From: Phymorhynchus buccinoides
Taxonomy: Eukaryota; Mollusca; Gastropoda; Neogastropoda; Raphitomidae
DNA length: 64,000 nt
NCBI GenBank assembly: GCA_017654935.2
Contig: CM065699.1
Span: 49,576,372 to 49,640,371 of the forward strand
Direction: 5' to 3'
Shown: positions 53,553 through 60,545 of the stretch, one piece after another
Numbering within the stretch: position 1 is the stretch's first letter
Layout: each line of letters opens with the position of its first letter
Program-made: the position numbers and the translations under genes
Notes under the pieces: model-generated
Database searches by the model: none
What the model was told of the DNA's origin: nothing
What the model saw: only the letters and a program-made list of their open reading frames with translations

Positions 53553-54358
53553 CGGAAACAGAGAGAGAGAAAACATTAGTACAAAGACTCAGGTTACAAG
53601 TCAAAAAGGTCTACCTACCAGGCATCTTTTCATCTGAAAGGCCTGGTTCTTCACCACATTTAGGGCCTCCTCCAACAACTTCTCTTGCTCCTCTTGGGGA
53701 GAAAGCTGCGGGGTCGATGGCTGCACAAAACACACAGTAGAAGAAGAAGCATCACTAAATTAGTAAATACTTGGATTGGGGGGAGGGGGGGGGGGGGGGG
53801 GGGGGGAGGAAGCAAGATCATGACAGGATTCAGCCTGAATTCAATCATGAATGAAAAATGATCATGAAAATGAATGCAGCCATGCACTAAATCTGTGATT
53901 CCTCATAAAATCTCAGTGCGATTTGTATGATCTTCTTCTTCCAATTAATTACTGGACAGGGCCCTATCGCGGGTCAGGTCAGGTGAGATCAGATCTTCAG
54001 GGCAGCCAGGCCTCGCGGCCTCTTGATGTGCCCTATCTTTTGATTGTTTGTTATTGTGGTTTTGTTCATTAATCAGATTGGCACCGCTGTGGCGCTTTTT
54101 GAACTATCATTGTCGTCTTAATCATAATTGTATTTAAAAACATTAATTTTGGGGTCACTATCTATTACTGTATTAGTATCTAAACGCGGGCGTTTGAAGT
54201 CCAACTAACTTGTCACATTAATCACATTTAATCTTTACTAAAAACAATAAACCCAGCCTGACCCCACATTTACTTTTATTAAGACTAACAAGGCTTAATT
54301 TCGTTTTGTAGAGCGTTCACTTTTCCTTCACAGAAAAACAAAATGATACACCCACCAT
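29829..54358 (-). CDS. VPS35: VPS35, retromer scaffold subunit (right-arm gene model, 3' part missing)
   Basis: VPS35 is the long alpha-solenoid that holds VPS26 at its N-terminus and VPS29 at its C-terminus. The trimer sorts cargo from endosomes to the Golgi or plasma membrane. Twelve exons were placed here by sequence and splice sites (exon 1 is a candidate). They total 1527 nt, 509 codons, with all phases compatible and no stop. Residues 107-111 are PRLYL, the VPS26-binding motif, at the position expected from the family. The part after residue 509, including the remainder of exon 13 and the VPS29-binding C-terminal solenoid, was not found. Only repeated 3' fragments of exon 13 are present. 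Introns are full of MITEs, SINEs and exon-end duplications. Identity is certain from many conserved helices; whether this locus is complete cannot be judged here. Confidence 0.96.
30123..30965 (-). repeat. Decayed continuation of the exon 13 array
   Basis: CTGCTCTACCAACACAAGAG-type spacers recur between 30165 and 30400. Weak exon pieces lie at about 30538-30580 (ACCTCTTCACTGAGCTGGCA), 30785-30815 and 30922-30950. The full-length exon 13, expected upstream at higher coordinates, was not found. Confidence 0.6.
30960..31035. repeat. CT microsatellite
   Basis: CTCTCT run with interruptions. Confidence 0.95.
31619..31810. mobile_element. TTAA-flanked MITE (CCCCTTGACTGCCA family), short form
   Basis: TTAACCCCTAGACTGCCAGA at the left and GGCAGTCAGGGGGTTAA at the right. 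Shares CAACTGATA and TCTCTTGA internals with 34800-35010. Confidence 0.8.
31917..32174. mobile_element. TTAA-flanked MITE (CCCTTTCACCGCCA family)
   Basis: Left end CCCCTTTCGCCACCAGCCAT, right end CATTGGCGGTGAAAGGGTT. It borders the 43-bp minisatellite. Confidence 0.8.
32190..33160. repeat. 43-bp minisatellite, about 22 units
   Basis: Unit with GGAAAACTAGAAAAAGAACC, CACTTTCCCTACTATAGCAA. Variants alternate in blocks: CTAG becomes CTGG, CCCACA becomes CCCGCA, CAAGG becomes CAATGG. Located in VPS35 intron 12. Confidence 0.95.
33290..34190. other. Intron 12: TATAGCGC-type dispersed repeat, otherwise nothing recognised
   Basis: AATAATAAT run, GCTTATATAGCGCATAATCT, AACTCAATGCGCTTTTCACT, and then GTGAGTCTTTAGTTGGGACTT and CAAACGTTTGGTGC at 33680-33770. 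A similar pair of blocks occurs at 36740-37020. This is the structure of a common long dispersed repeat; no coding exon. Confidence 0.5.
34220..34560. repeat. Dispersed repeat, family of 22000-22260, with GAAGAAG tail
   Basis: Same motif order, then GCAGCATGACGCATCTGCGC and a GAAAAAGAAGAAG stretch, as at 22747-22800 and 39247-39310. Confidence 0.7.
34800..35010. mobile_element. TTAA-type MITE (CCCCTTGACTGCCA family)
   Basis: GTAACCCCTTGACAGCCAGA to CATACGGCAGTTAAGGGGTCAA, with shared TCAGTGATGTCATCA interior. Confidence 0.78.
35201..35693. mobile_element. Nested pair of CCCTTTCACCGCCA-family MITEs
   Basis: The outer element runs from TTAA at 35201 to TTAA at 35690. A second complete copy, 35396 to about 35645, starts TTAACTCTTTCGCCGACAGC and ends ACATTGGCGGTGAAATGGGT. 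It sits inside the outer copy in the opposite orientation. Confidence 0.78.
35744..35899 (-). CDS. VPS35: VPS35 exon 12
   Basis: Acceptor TTGTCACCAG, 156 nt in phase 0, donor GTAAGG. It encodes [16 protein letters not shown], the acidic loop [14 protein letters not shown] and [20 protein letters not shown], residues 458-509. Present only in this copy. Confidence 0.95.
36080..36290 (-). mobile_element. SINE-like repeat, family B
   Basis: Same motif order as 10050-10250, including GGTAACCACGCCTCGGTTAA. Confidence 0.78.
36290..36545. repeat. Direct repeat shared with 38765-39050
   Basis: CAGTTAACAACTTGACTTAA through AAATCCTGCATTTCAGGACA occurs in both places with about 90 percent identity by eye, in introns 11 and 10. 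Each is preceded by GAAATTT-AAAAATCCTGCAAGGCAGGGG-like text (36025 and 38775). Either a dispersed element or a local duplication. Confidence 0.75.
36653..36695 (-). repeat. Decayed fragment of exon 11
   Basis: GTCAAAGTAGTCGAACAGGG then GCCCAAAGTGCT is a mutated piece of the exon 11 end region (DYFDY-coding), separate from the main array at 37277-37560. Confidence 0.65.
37062..37267 (-). mobile_element. Family A SINE, internally deleted
   Basis: Tail (TATAGTCACAGAGGCATCTC) and head (GTTCGAACTCGGGTTTACTT) are present, but the middle third is missing. Confidence 0.82.
37277..37560 (-). repeat. Two partial copies of exon 11 3' end plus donor
   Basis: Copies near 37277-37405 and 37427-37555, about 145-150 bp apart and the same distance from the true exon end at 37577. 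Each carries GACATGTTCCTGCGATGGCA (donor and SQEH codons), GGCGTTGGTGATGATGTGAC-like text and the [15 protein letters not shown] part, with many substitutions. Confidence 0.88.
37577..37784 (-). CDS. VPS35: VPS35 exon 11
   Basis: Acceptor GTTTTTTCAG, 208 nt, donor GTCAGT. It encodes [51 protein letters not shown] and [10 protein letters not shown], ending SQEH; residues 388-457. Confidence 0.95.
37812..38044. mobile_element. TTAA-flanked MITE (CCCTTTCACCGCCA family)
   Basis: TTAACCCTTTCAATGCCAGC at the left and GTGGCGATGAAAAGGTTAA at the right, 28 bp from the exon 11 acceptor. 38045-38550 holds nothing recognised. Confidence 0.8.
38558..38594 (-). repeat. Copy of exon 10 3' end plus donor
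   Basis: AAATCAACTCACTGATCGAG and the next bases repeat the exon 10 boundary 500 bp downstream of the true one. The copied donor reads GTGAGT, closer to consensus than the true GTCAGT. Confidence 0.85.
39079..39227 (-). CDS. VPS35: VPS35 exon 10, right arm
   Basis: 149 nt, acceptor TCTGGACCAG, donor GTCAGT. Residues 339-387. Same protein as 22827-22975; a visible difference (GTGTCC against GTGTCT) is silent. Confidence 0.96.
39323..39658 (-). mobile_element. Family A SINE
   Basis: Mirror of 22384-22740, complete head and tail. Confidence 0.9.
40148..40695. repeat. TG-rich microsatellite
   Basis: Mirror of 21536-21885 but about 200 bp longer. Confidence 0.95.
40708..40804 (-). CDS. VPS35: VPS35 exon 9, right arm
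   Basis: 97 nt, acceptor TGTGTGGCAG, donor GTGCTT. Residues 306-338, [16 protein letters not shown] onward. Confidence 0.96.
41073..41182 (-). CDS. VPS35: VPS35 exon 8, right arm
   Basis: 110 nt, acceptor GTGCGTCAG, donor GTGAAC. Residues 270-305 plus two bases of R306. Confidence 0.96.
41989..42291. mobile_element. Palindromic MITE, mirror of 18481-18786
   Basis: Flanked by TA; ends CCATATTTGTCGGACTTTAA and CTTATAGTCCGAAAATTATG. Confidence 0.85.
42348..42431 (-). CDS. VPS35: VPS35 exon 7, right arm
   Basis: 84 nt, donor GTGGGA, acceptor in a GT-rich tract. Residues 242-269. Confidence 0.95.
43196..43520 (+). mobile_element. Family A SINE, 5' truncated
   Basis: Starts at the B-box region (GTTTGAACCTGGGTACAGG); mirror of 17245-17607. 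Confidence 0.85.
43904..44659. mobile_element. 756-bp MITE, present only in the right arm
   Basis: Begins CAGTGAAACCCGTTTAATAC and ends with the inverted form (AAATGGGTTTCCCTG), with TA at 43902-43903 and 44660-44661. The left arm has the uninterrupted site with one TA at 16847-16848. Confidence 0.92.
44903..45422. mobile_element. TTAA-type MITE, mirror of 16089-16610
   Basis: TAACCCCTTGACTGCCATAT to TTGGCAGCTCAAGGGTGTTAA. The exon 6 array begins directly beside it. Confidence 0.85.
45423..46718 (-). repeat. Exon 6 3'-end array, right arm
   Basis: At least a dozen units with TGTAGCTCTCCATGTCGATG and CACTCCAGCTGGGACAG, longer and more degenerate than the left array. The part at 45680-46170 is badly decayed. 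Confidence 0.9.
46719..46932 (-). CDS. VPS35: VPS35 exon 6, right arm
   Basis: 214 nt, acceptor TTAACCTCAG, donor GTGAGG. Residues 170-241. Confidence 0.96.
47231..47610 (-). mobile_element. Family A SINE inside the exon 5 array
   Basis: Mirror of 14228-14613, with TTAGG-type pentamers at its tail (47205-47231). Confidence 0.9.
47611..47995 (-). repeat. Exon 5 3'-end array, right arm, three copies
   Basis: Same 118-bp unit as 13601-14228 but two copies fewer. Confidence 0.92.
47996..48178 (-). CDS. VPS35: VPS35 exon 5, right arm
   Basis: 183 nt, acceptor ATGTCGCAG, donor GTAGGG. Residues 109-169 plus two bases of codon 170. The duplicated, broken acceptor lies just upstream (48179-48270). 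Confidence 0.96.
48420..49850. repeat. 32-bp minisatellite, right arm, about 44 units
   Basis: Mirror of 11838-13185. Contains irregular units (A-run near 48818, shortened units near 49425-49450) and a different order of variants. Confidence 0.93.
49862..49985 (-). CDS. VPS35: VPS35 exon 4, right arm
   Basis: 124 nt, acceptor CGCTGCACAG, donor GTGAGC. Residues 68-108; carries P107 and R108 of PRLYL. Confidence 0.96.
50945..51045 (-). mobile_element. Family A SINE, 3' fragment
   Basis: Mirror of 10664-10760, with small insertions. Confidence 0.78.
51207..51303 (-). CDS. VPS35: VPS35 exon 3, right arm
   Basis: 97 nt, acceptor GTTGTCAG, donor GTATCC. Residues 36-67 plus one base of Y68. Confidence 0.96.
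51450..51660 (+). mobile_element. SINE-like repeat, family B
   Basis: Mirror of 10050-10250. Confidence 0.75.
52514..52687 (-). CDS. Orphan first-exon candidate, right-arm copy with a 14-bp insertion
   Basis: Same start ([14 protein letters not shown]) and same donor GTAAAT as 9048-9207, but 14 extra bases after the codons for FTVEK shift the frame. The shifted frame also stays open to the donor, now in phase 0. Confidence 0.3.
53047..53262 (+). mobile_element. 3' end of CR1/L2-like LINE with TAC tail
   Basis: Mirror of 8466-8690; [17 protein letters not shown] end, then UTR and a CTACTACTAC tail. Confidence 0.78.
53309..53363 (-). repeat. Partial copy of exon 2 3' end plus donor
   Basis: CCAGGCATCTTTTCATCTGA matches the exon 2 end at 53619-53640. 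Weaker similarity continues for 30 bp. It lies about 310 bp downstream of the true exon 2 boundary. Confidence 0.8.
53400..53570. repeat. CA and GA microsatellites in intron 2
   Basis: CACACA then long GAGAGA runs. Confidence 0.95.
53619..53720 (-). CDS. VPS35: VPS35 exon 2
   Basis: 102 nt in phase 0, acceptor TTTTGTGCAG, donor GTAGGT. It encodes [20 protein letters not shown] and [14 protein letters not shown], the conserved VPS35 N-terminus. Confidence 0.95.
53765..53810. repeat. Poly-G run in intron 1
   Basis: About 30 G with two interruptions; length is unlikely to be reliable. Confidence 0.85.
54356..54358 (-). CDS. VPS35: VPS35 exon 1 candidate: start codon only
   Basis: On the minus strand, AATCAAGATG is followed at once by GTGGGTG, so the coding part of exon 1 would be the ATG alone. 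Joined to exon 2 it gives [15 protein letters not shown], which fits the family N-terminus in start, length and phase. It was chosen because it is the nearest upstream ATG with a donor in the required phase 0. The 5' UTR extent is unknown. Confidence 0.65.
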
Positions 54359-54376
54359 CTTGATTCTTGATCAAAA

Positions 54377-54386
54377 GTCATGTGAC
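54377..54386. promoter_or_regulatory. E-box GTCATGTGAC near the VPS35 start
   Basis: A near-palindromic ten-base E-box, about 18 bp upstream of the ATG. It matches the M-box/CLEAR-like core TCATGTGA recognised by MiT/TFE factors that control lysosomal genes. Inference from motif and place only. Confidence 0.35.
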
Positions 54387-54729
54387 TACTAAACCGACTG
54401 CAAACAACAATTTTTATAAGAAGACTTTTATAACTATCATTAGTGATTGTTTTGTGTATCATTTCTAAGTGTATCTGAAAAAAGTGTCACTAAAATAAAA
54501 ATATTAGAAATGTTTTATTTGATAATTTTTCCCATCAGTCCTCTGAAGGGTGACCGATTAAATCGGACTCGTGTCATTTCGGCCCTGCTTTTTTTGGTCG
54601 TTTCGGCCTCGCCCTATGAGTCAAATCGGCATCGTTTCCGTCCAACTCATCCTCGTTTCCGACCAACTCGTCCTCGACATAATTTTTTTTATAAATATTT
54701 TTTGCTCATCTCTCTCTTTCTGTTTCTTC

Positions 54730-54743
54730 TTTATCTCTCTCTA

Positions 54744-54842
<99 letters not shown>

Positions 54843-54980
54843 CTCTTTTACCTCTGTACGTGTACGTGCCTCTATCTCTCTGTGTCTCTGTCTATCTTTC
54901 ATGCTTAGGGGGCTGCAGGCCCCACCCCTTTTCCTCAAAAGGGGGAGAGAGAGGGGGGGAGGGAGAGAGAGAGCACATGT

Positions 54981-55046
<66 letters not shown>
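54730..55046. repeat. CT microsatellites
   Basis: Two long CTCTCT tracts separated by a short unique stretch. ORFs of Ser-Leu or Glu-Arg repeats are artefacts. 55050-55600 holds nothing recognised. Confidence 0.95.
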
Positions 55047-55051
<5 letters not shown>

Positions 55052-55619
55052 GTCTGTCAGTGGGTGCATGTCTGTGTTTGTGTATTATTGTTCGAGGGTG
55101 CACTGTGACGACGGTACACGACTCCATTCACACAGCAGTATAAAATGCCATCTCAACATCACATTAACCAAATATTATCGCTAATAATTATCATTGACAC
55201 AGAAAGAGCCATGTGCACGTTTTTCCTAGTCGACGAGTGAAACTGAGGACGAAATGACCAGGGCTTGAGGCCGAGTTGACTTGCACCCGAGGCCGAGTTG
55301 GCACGAGGCCGACCTGGTAAAAGGCCGAGTTGACTGGCATTCCTGTGAAATCGCGGGAACTGCGACGTGCCACACCAAACACACGAAAACACAGCTGCAG
55401 CAGTAACGAAATGGGTGACCTCAGTCTCTATCAGACGTTGGGCAGAAAAATCGGCATTATGGATCAAAGTATTTTGAGGTAGACATTAACATGTGATCGG
55501 GTGATTGCACACGAATCAGAACTCTGCCCATTTGCTACACGAAATTCTTTGTATGTGTGTGTCAAATCTTTACCCTTGTAGTTGTATTTTTAGTAGTTGT
55601 AGTAGTAGTAGTACTGTAG

Positions 55620-56390
55620 TAGTAGTAGTAGTTAGGGACAGAACAAGCCGTGAGGCTTTTTAGGAGTCCCATCGTTTTTGATGAAAATGGTGTTTTACGT
55701 CCTCTTGGTCTGAATCAGACACATATGGGACATTTGTAAATACAAATATGGTGGGAACAATACTGGAGGCAATGCCCAGAGGCAGTACAAAACCAGTAAA
55801 GTCCCGATTTTTTAAAATTAATACAGATAGCTGTAGCGGTGACCCACGCCTCGGTTAAACCTCATCGGCAATGGCACCGCTACAAGTATTTGTTGCATTT
55901 TAGGAGTCCCATCGTTTTAAAGTTTGGCAGGTATTATATAGGTCAAGGTTTATACGGCCCAAAATTTTTTCCTATAAAATAAATTAATCAAAGCTTCTAA
56001 ATATACTAATAAATTTTGGAAATTCATCAAGACGATTTTTGAAGATGTTAGTATTTGGTGCACATTTTAACTCAAAAGGAAATTCATTCCACATGTTAGC
56101 AACTCTGTTACTGAAAACATTTTTTCTAATATTAGTATTACACCTTTTGATAAATATCTTCCCATCAGAATTTCTTGTTCAGATTATACTGTGGTGATTC
56201 AAAAAATGTATCCCATGACAAATCAATATGGCCATTGAATAATTTGTAAGTTTCAATAAGATCCCCCCTAATTCTTCTTCCCTTTAATGAAAACAAATTA
56301 AGATACAAAAGTCTATTTTCATGACATATTTTTACACTGCTTTACAAGTTTAGTAGCTCTGCGTTGTACCGTGTAAGGCTTCCCACCCTT
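55620..56390 (-). mobile_element. CR1/L2-like LINE, C-terminal ORF2 end and 3' UTR, decayed
   Basis: Minus-strand reading gives RRATKLV, then KGRRIRGDLIETYKLFNG, VANMWNEFPFEL and [11 protein letters not shown] with a stop. This is the usual C-terminal tail of CR1/L2/Jockey-like ORF2 proteins. Several frameshifts and stops make it a pseudogene. A TAC tail ends it at about 55600, and a SINE is inserted in its UTR. Confidence 0.82.
55678..55896 (-). mobile_element. SINE family B insertion with target-site duplication
   Basis: AGGAGTCCCATCGTTTT stands on both sides (55662 and 55902). The long duplication shows retroposition and defines the family B borders at about 220 bp. Confidence 0.85.
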
Positions 56391-56916
56391 CACCTCCCTC
56401 CCCCACCCGTATCCCCATCTTTCATCGTGGAAAGTATGTCATTATTAACATTTCTTCCCCTCACAACACTATCTGAACCATCTTAGACGGAAAAAGTGCT
56501 GTCTCTATAGGGGATTTGAAGAATGGGGGAAAATATCACTTTCCGTCAACAAAAATCACCAATATTTTCTGTCCCCGGATAGTACACTTGACACTTGGAG
56601 TCGCAAGTGAAGTTATAGTGCGCGTGCAATACAACTAGCACTTGTCGCAAGTGAAGTTATAGTGCGTACGTGCACTACAACTGCACTTGTACCGTTTTGA
56701 GTTTAGGGGAAGACATGTTAATATTGCCGAAAGTATTAGTACAAAAAAGAAAAGTAATATAGGTTGGTGCTGCTGGGGGTCTGGTCGTCTTCGAGTGGTG
56801 CGCTGGTCGTTTCGAGTGCAAACCATTTTGTGCTGGCGCTGGTGCGCTGGTCGTTTCGAGCACAAATTTCACTTTTTTTAGGGTTAGGTAAATTTCACTT
56901 TTTTCTAGGGTTAGGG

Positions 56917-57154
56917 CTGTCGCATGAAAATAGGTAGCTCGTAAAAATAAGTAGCTCGCTATTATGAGAGTCTGAATTTGCGACAACCACAAATTTCACT
57001 TTTCTGTACTTGTGAACCATTAACCATAACTCTAACCCTATCCCTAACCCTAGAAAAAAAGTGAAATTTGTGGTTCATGCTCAATGTAGAAAATACACAC
57101 TGTCATAGGTAGCGAGCTACTTATTTTTACGAGCTACCTATTTTCATGCGACAG
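56917..57154. mobile_element. Fold-back element with perfect 44-bp inverted ends
   Basis: 56917-56960 and 57111-57154 are exact reverse complements, beginning CTGTCGCATGAAAATAGG. Inside, ACCACAAATTTCACTTTT and its complement form a second pair around a core with CTAACCCTA-type repeats. No ORF. Confidence 0.9.
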
Positions 57155-58239
57155 CGGCTAGGTAAATGGTTCAAGTAAAGAAAGAGTGAAATTGGCGCTC
57201 GAAATGGTTTGCGCTCGAATCGACCCGTGACCGCTGCTGGACTTGGCATCATGCTGGCTGGCCAGGTCAATTGTTTTTAGGGTATTCTCTCCCCAAGTTT
57301 TAATGACAACAGAACCATCAAAATGATGTCGGTCATGGTGGTTGTGTAGTGAAAGATGAGGCAAAGGGTAATTTACCAAGCGTGTTATCTCTACAAAGTC
57401 CAATGCTTGTGAAGGAAATATAATTATGAGATTAATTCATTAATTAATGCAGAAATAGCATTTAACTATCAAAAGATTATAAAGTTCATTAATAATAATA
57501 ATTTTATTTCAAATAACGCTAAAATCCATACAGTACTATGCTGTGGATGGGTGTAACTTGGAACAAAACGCAGCATTGAGATGATAGATATAGCATGGCA
57601 TTAAAATAAAAAAGATTGGGCCTTTTTTTCAAAAACACGGTGCTGTGTTTGCGAGAAGTCAGGCGGTACTGTAAAGTCTGTTAGGGGTTTGCGGGCTCAG
57701 TAGCATCTCCATGTGCTGCCTTGCGTGTGACGGAAACGTCTCCGCACGTGTCGTGCTATGTTTGACTATTAGGCTTCGGGTAAGACTGCATGTCTCGGGC
57801 CCTGCGTTGACAGGTACGGGATTTGTCATTTATTGGCTTTATCCTCACTTCATGGATTTTTTATGTTAACCCTTCTCATCGGCCTCTTGGCCCACTAAAT
57901 GATTTAACACGCATTGGTGCATGTCACTGAAGAGGGCAGTTAAGATGAGGGTGGCTAGTATCAGCAGTGACCTTGTGTTCTTTATTTTGAGAGGTAACGG
58001 ACAGGGCCGGCTTATTTTACTGCTTTTTAGGGCATGTCAGGGCAAAGGAAATGCACCGGGGGGGGGGGGGGGGGGGAGGGGATAAAAAAAAAAAAATTTG
58101 TGCAGTTACAAAATCTTTTCTGCTAAAACCGCTTAGTGTAAGTTTAATAGTAACAATTGGGCTATGAGGAATAGTCTTACGCATTGAAGGGCCTTTATGA
58201 AAAGCAATTTGTTAAAATGAGTCGGCTGTTGTTGCCGTG

Positions 58240-58520
58240 TGATTGGTAAGTCCGAGTCGCTATCTCTGTAATGGCGCAACAGGTTTTGTGAGTGCGGCTG
58301 GTTCGAACTGCCAGCTGCCGTTCATATGGTGTTGTGTCCTATGGGTGAAAGGTGCGGTTTTGCTCCTAATCCCTTTGGAGTCGGGTCTTTATTTTCCTCA
58401 CTTCACCCAGGTGTAATTGGGTACCTGACGTCAGTCGGGGGAAAAGTCCTTCGGATGAGACTTTTCAAACTACGTCGACGATCGCGACGTGTGGCGAACG
58501 CATGCAGAACGTAAAAAAAA
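58240..58520 (+). mobile_element. tRNA-derived SINE, family C
   Basis: B-box GGTTCGAACTGC, then GTGTAATTGGGTACCTGACG, TTCGGATGAGAC and a GAACGTAAAAA tail. This differs from family A. Confidence 0.65.
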
Positions 58521-60344
58521 TACGAAAAAAAAAGTTCTTGCGCACACGTTTAGAAAGGCGCCCATCCTATAAAACATAATGCTGGTACGAGTAGGCCGTG
58601 TGTGCCGTTTGGATGGATGACCACGAATTCACATAGTCATGCATCCTGTGGGCACTGTCGTTAAATTGGTCTTTAATGAAAGTCGGCGGTGAGTGCGCGT
58701 GGGGGTCAGAATAAACATCATCCGGGCCAACTTGAAGAAGAAGAAGAAGAATGGAATAAAGCAACCTATCCCACTCGCCTCAATTCAGTCGCCTGTTAAG
58801 GAACGTGGTGCTGAGTTAGTTAGCAATTAGCAAGGCTGATGTCAAACAATGAACTATTCTCATGGTTTAGGGTAATATGTGTAGTTTGCAAGGATATGTG
58901 TGTGCTTGTTTGCGGGATGGAGGGCTTGTCAAGGCTATCAGAAGGGGCTGAAAAAGTGCTCTTCAAATTTTTGTGGTTTTTTAGGGTGCATCTGTAACTC
59001 TTCTAAAAAAGAAAAACAATAAGAATGGGCAATCATGGGGTGTACACTACTCATCCCAACTCTAGGCACTTCCACTAAATCAGTAAATTCAGGGTTCATA
59101 GGGGCTCCTACCAATCCTTGGATAAGTTCTTGAGTCAAATTGAAATCTTCGCAAGTATATGGGGCCTATTGACATAGTGCTTGATATTGCATAATCATTC
59201 TAAGGTCGTCTTACAAGTCGCTTGACAGGTGGGCAGCCAAAACTGCTCCTGAGCAGCTAAGAGCATACTCAAATTAGATCGGCGAAGGCAGTACTTTTAC
59301 CCGCTTGAGGAACATCAGGGCTCGAGGCACTCTACTTCACCTTACCCGTGCCCTCACCTCCGCCTTCCCGCGTGTTGCAAGTCTGACGGCTTAGCAGACG
59401 AAGCGATGCGAGCCGTGAGTTGTTCAGATAAAGGTGGACTGGAAATCTCGTCACTGTGTAGTTCGTGTGTCAGGCCTATAGTTTTTCTATAGATCTGCTT
59501 TAGACATTGTTCACAATGCTTTGAGAAGTGTTCCATGGTTTTTTTGGTTTTGTGTTCCTTTCAAGATCGTTGGTTAAATAGATGGAGATTATCCTTAGGT
59601 CTACAGGTCCTTACAAGGTCCTTACTTGGGGATAGCTGAGAGTCCTGGGAACCATGGTAAAAGCATAAGACATTTCGCTGTCTGAGCTCGCGCCTGCTTA
59701 TGTGTTTTTCTATTTTTAGACCTTATGTCAGTGGAGTTTTTTTCTTTTGGTTTGCTTAAGCAACGCAAATATGCGCACTCGAAAAAATAGTTACTTCCTT
59801 CATTGTCGGTTGAGATGCTAACAGACTAACGCTATAGAGGGGGCATACAAAAAATATCATGGCGCTAAATGGCTTTTTTTTTATACTAAATTTTAGGGTC
59901 ATTTTTTTCTTTCTGTCGCGATTTTTACATAAGGCATAATCTGCACTCGTATTGGTTTATGCCTGCGTAACTTAATTGATGGCCTCTCGGTTTGCCAGAC
60001 GTACAGGTAGTGAAGCTTGTCAGGACTGAAGAAGATGGGTGCTAGGCGTGGCCAGGTGCGCCTTTGATATGTAGTCCTGGAGAGCGTCCTTGACGGGCTC
60101 ACACCGGGCATAGTACAGGCATGCGGGACATGGCCGTCCTAGTTCGTGGCATGTCTGCTTAGGTGCTGGAGCAAGGGCGGCTCGAGCATCCTGTCCAGGT
60201 GCAGTGGACGAAGTCGGTAGATTATTGGATTAGTGCAAAGCCGTTGTGAAGGTAGGGGGGTGGGGTGTGGGGGGGGGGGGGTTTTTGACCTGGCGCTTCA
60301 CTGCTAGAGGAATCTCTCGGATGCATAATCAATGAGACTTTATA

Positions 60345-60545
60345 CAAGTGGAACCAAATCCTATCAGACCGTTCAACACATCATGACGCAAATATGATGG
60401 TCTTATAATGGAGAGGTCTTATACAGGTAGTTAATATTTTAATACTTACTATAAGAAGGGCAATGTATGCAGATAAGTTAAGTCTTATGTAGGGAGGGAT
60501 GTCCTTATAAATGGTAGGTCCTTATATAGGGAGTTTCGCACTGTA
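60345..60545. mobile_element. CTTATAAG-family MITE with scattered insertions
   Basis: Motifs occur in the right order: GTGGAACC, GGTCTTATAA, TTTTAATACTTAC, AGAAGGGCAATGT, AAGTCTTATGT, GCACTGTA. Single extra bases, often a or t, are scattered through them. Confidence 0.7.

Noticed and set aside
10404..53720. Two functional VPS35 paralogues
   Set aside because: The left copy lacks exons 1-2 and everything after exon 10. Intron insertions are shared, and homology begins at a gap edge. Allelic copies fit better.
54447..55143. Ser/Leu-repeat proteins
   Set aside because: Translations of CT microsatellites.
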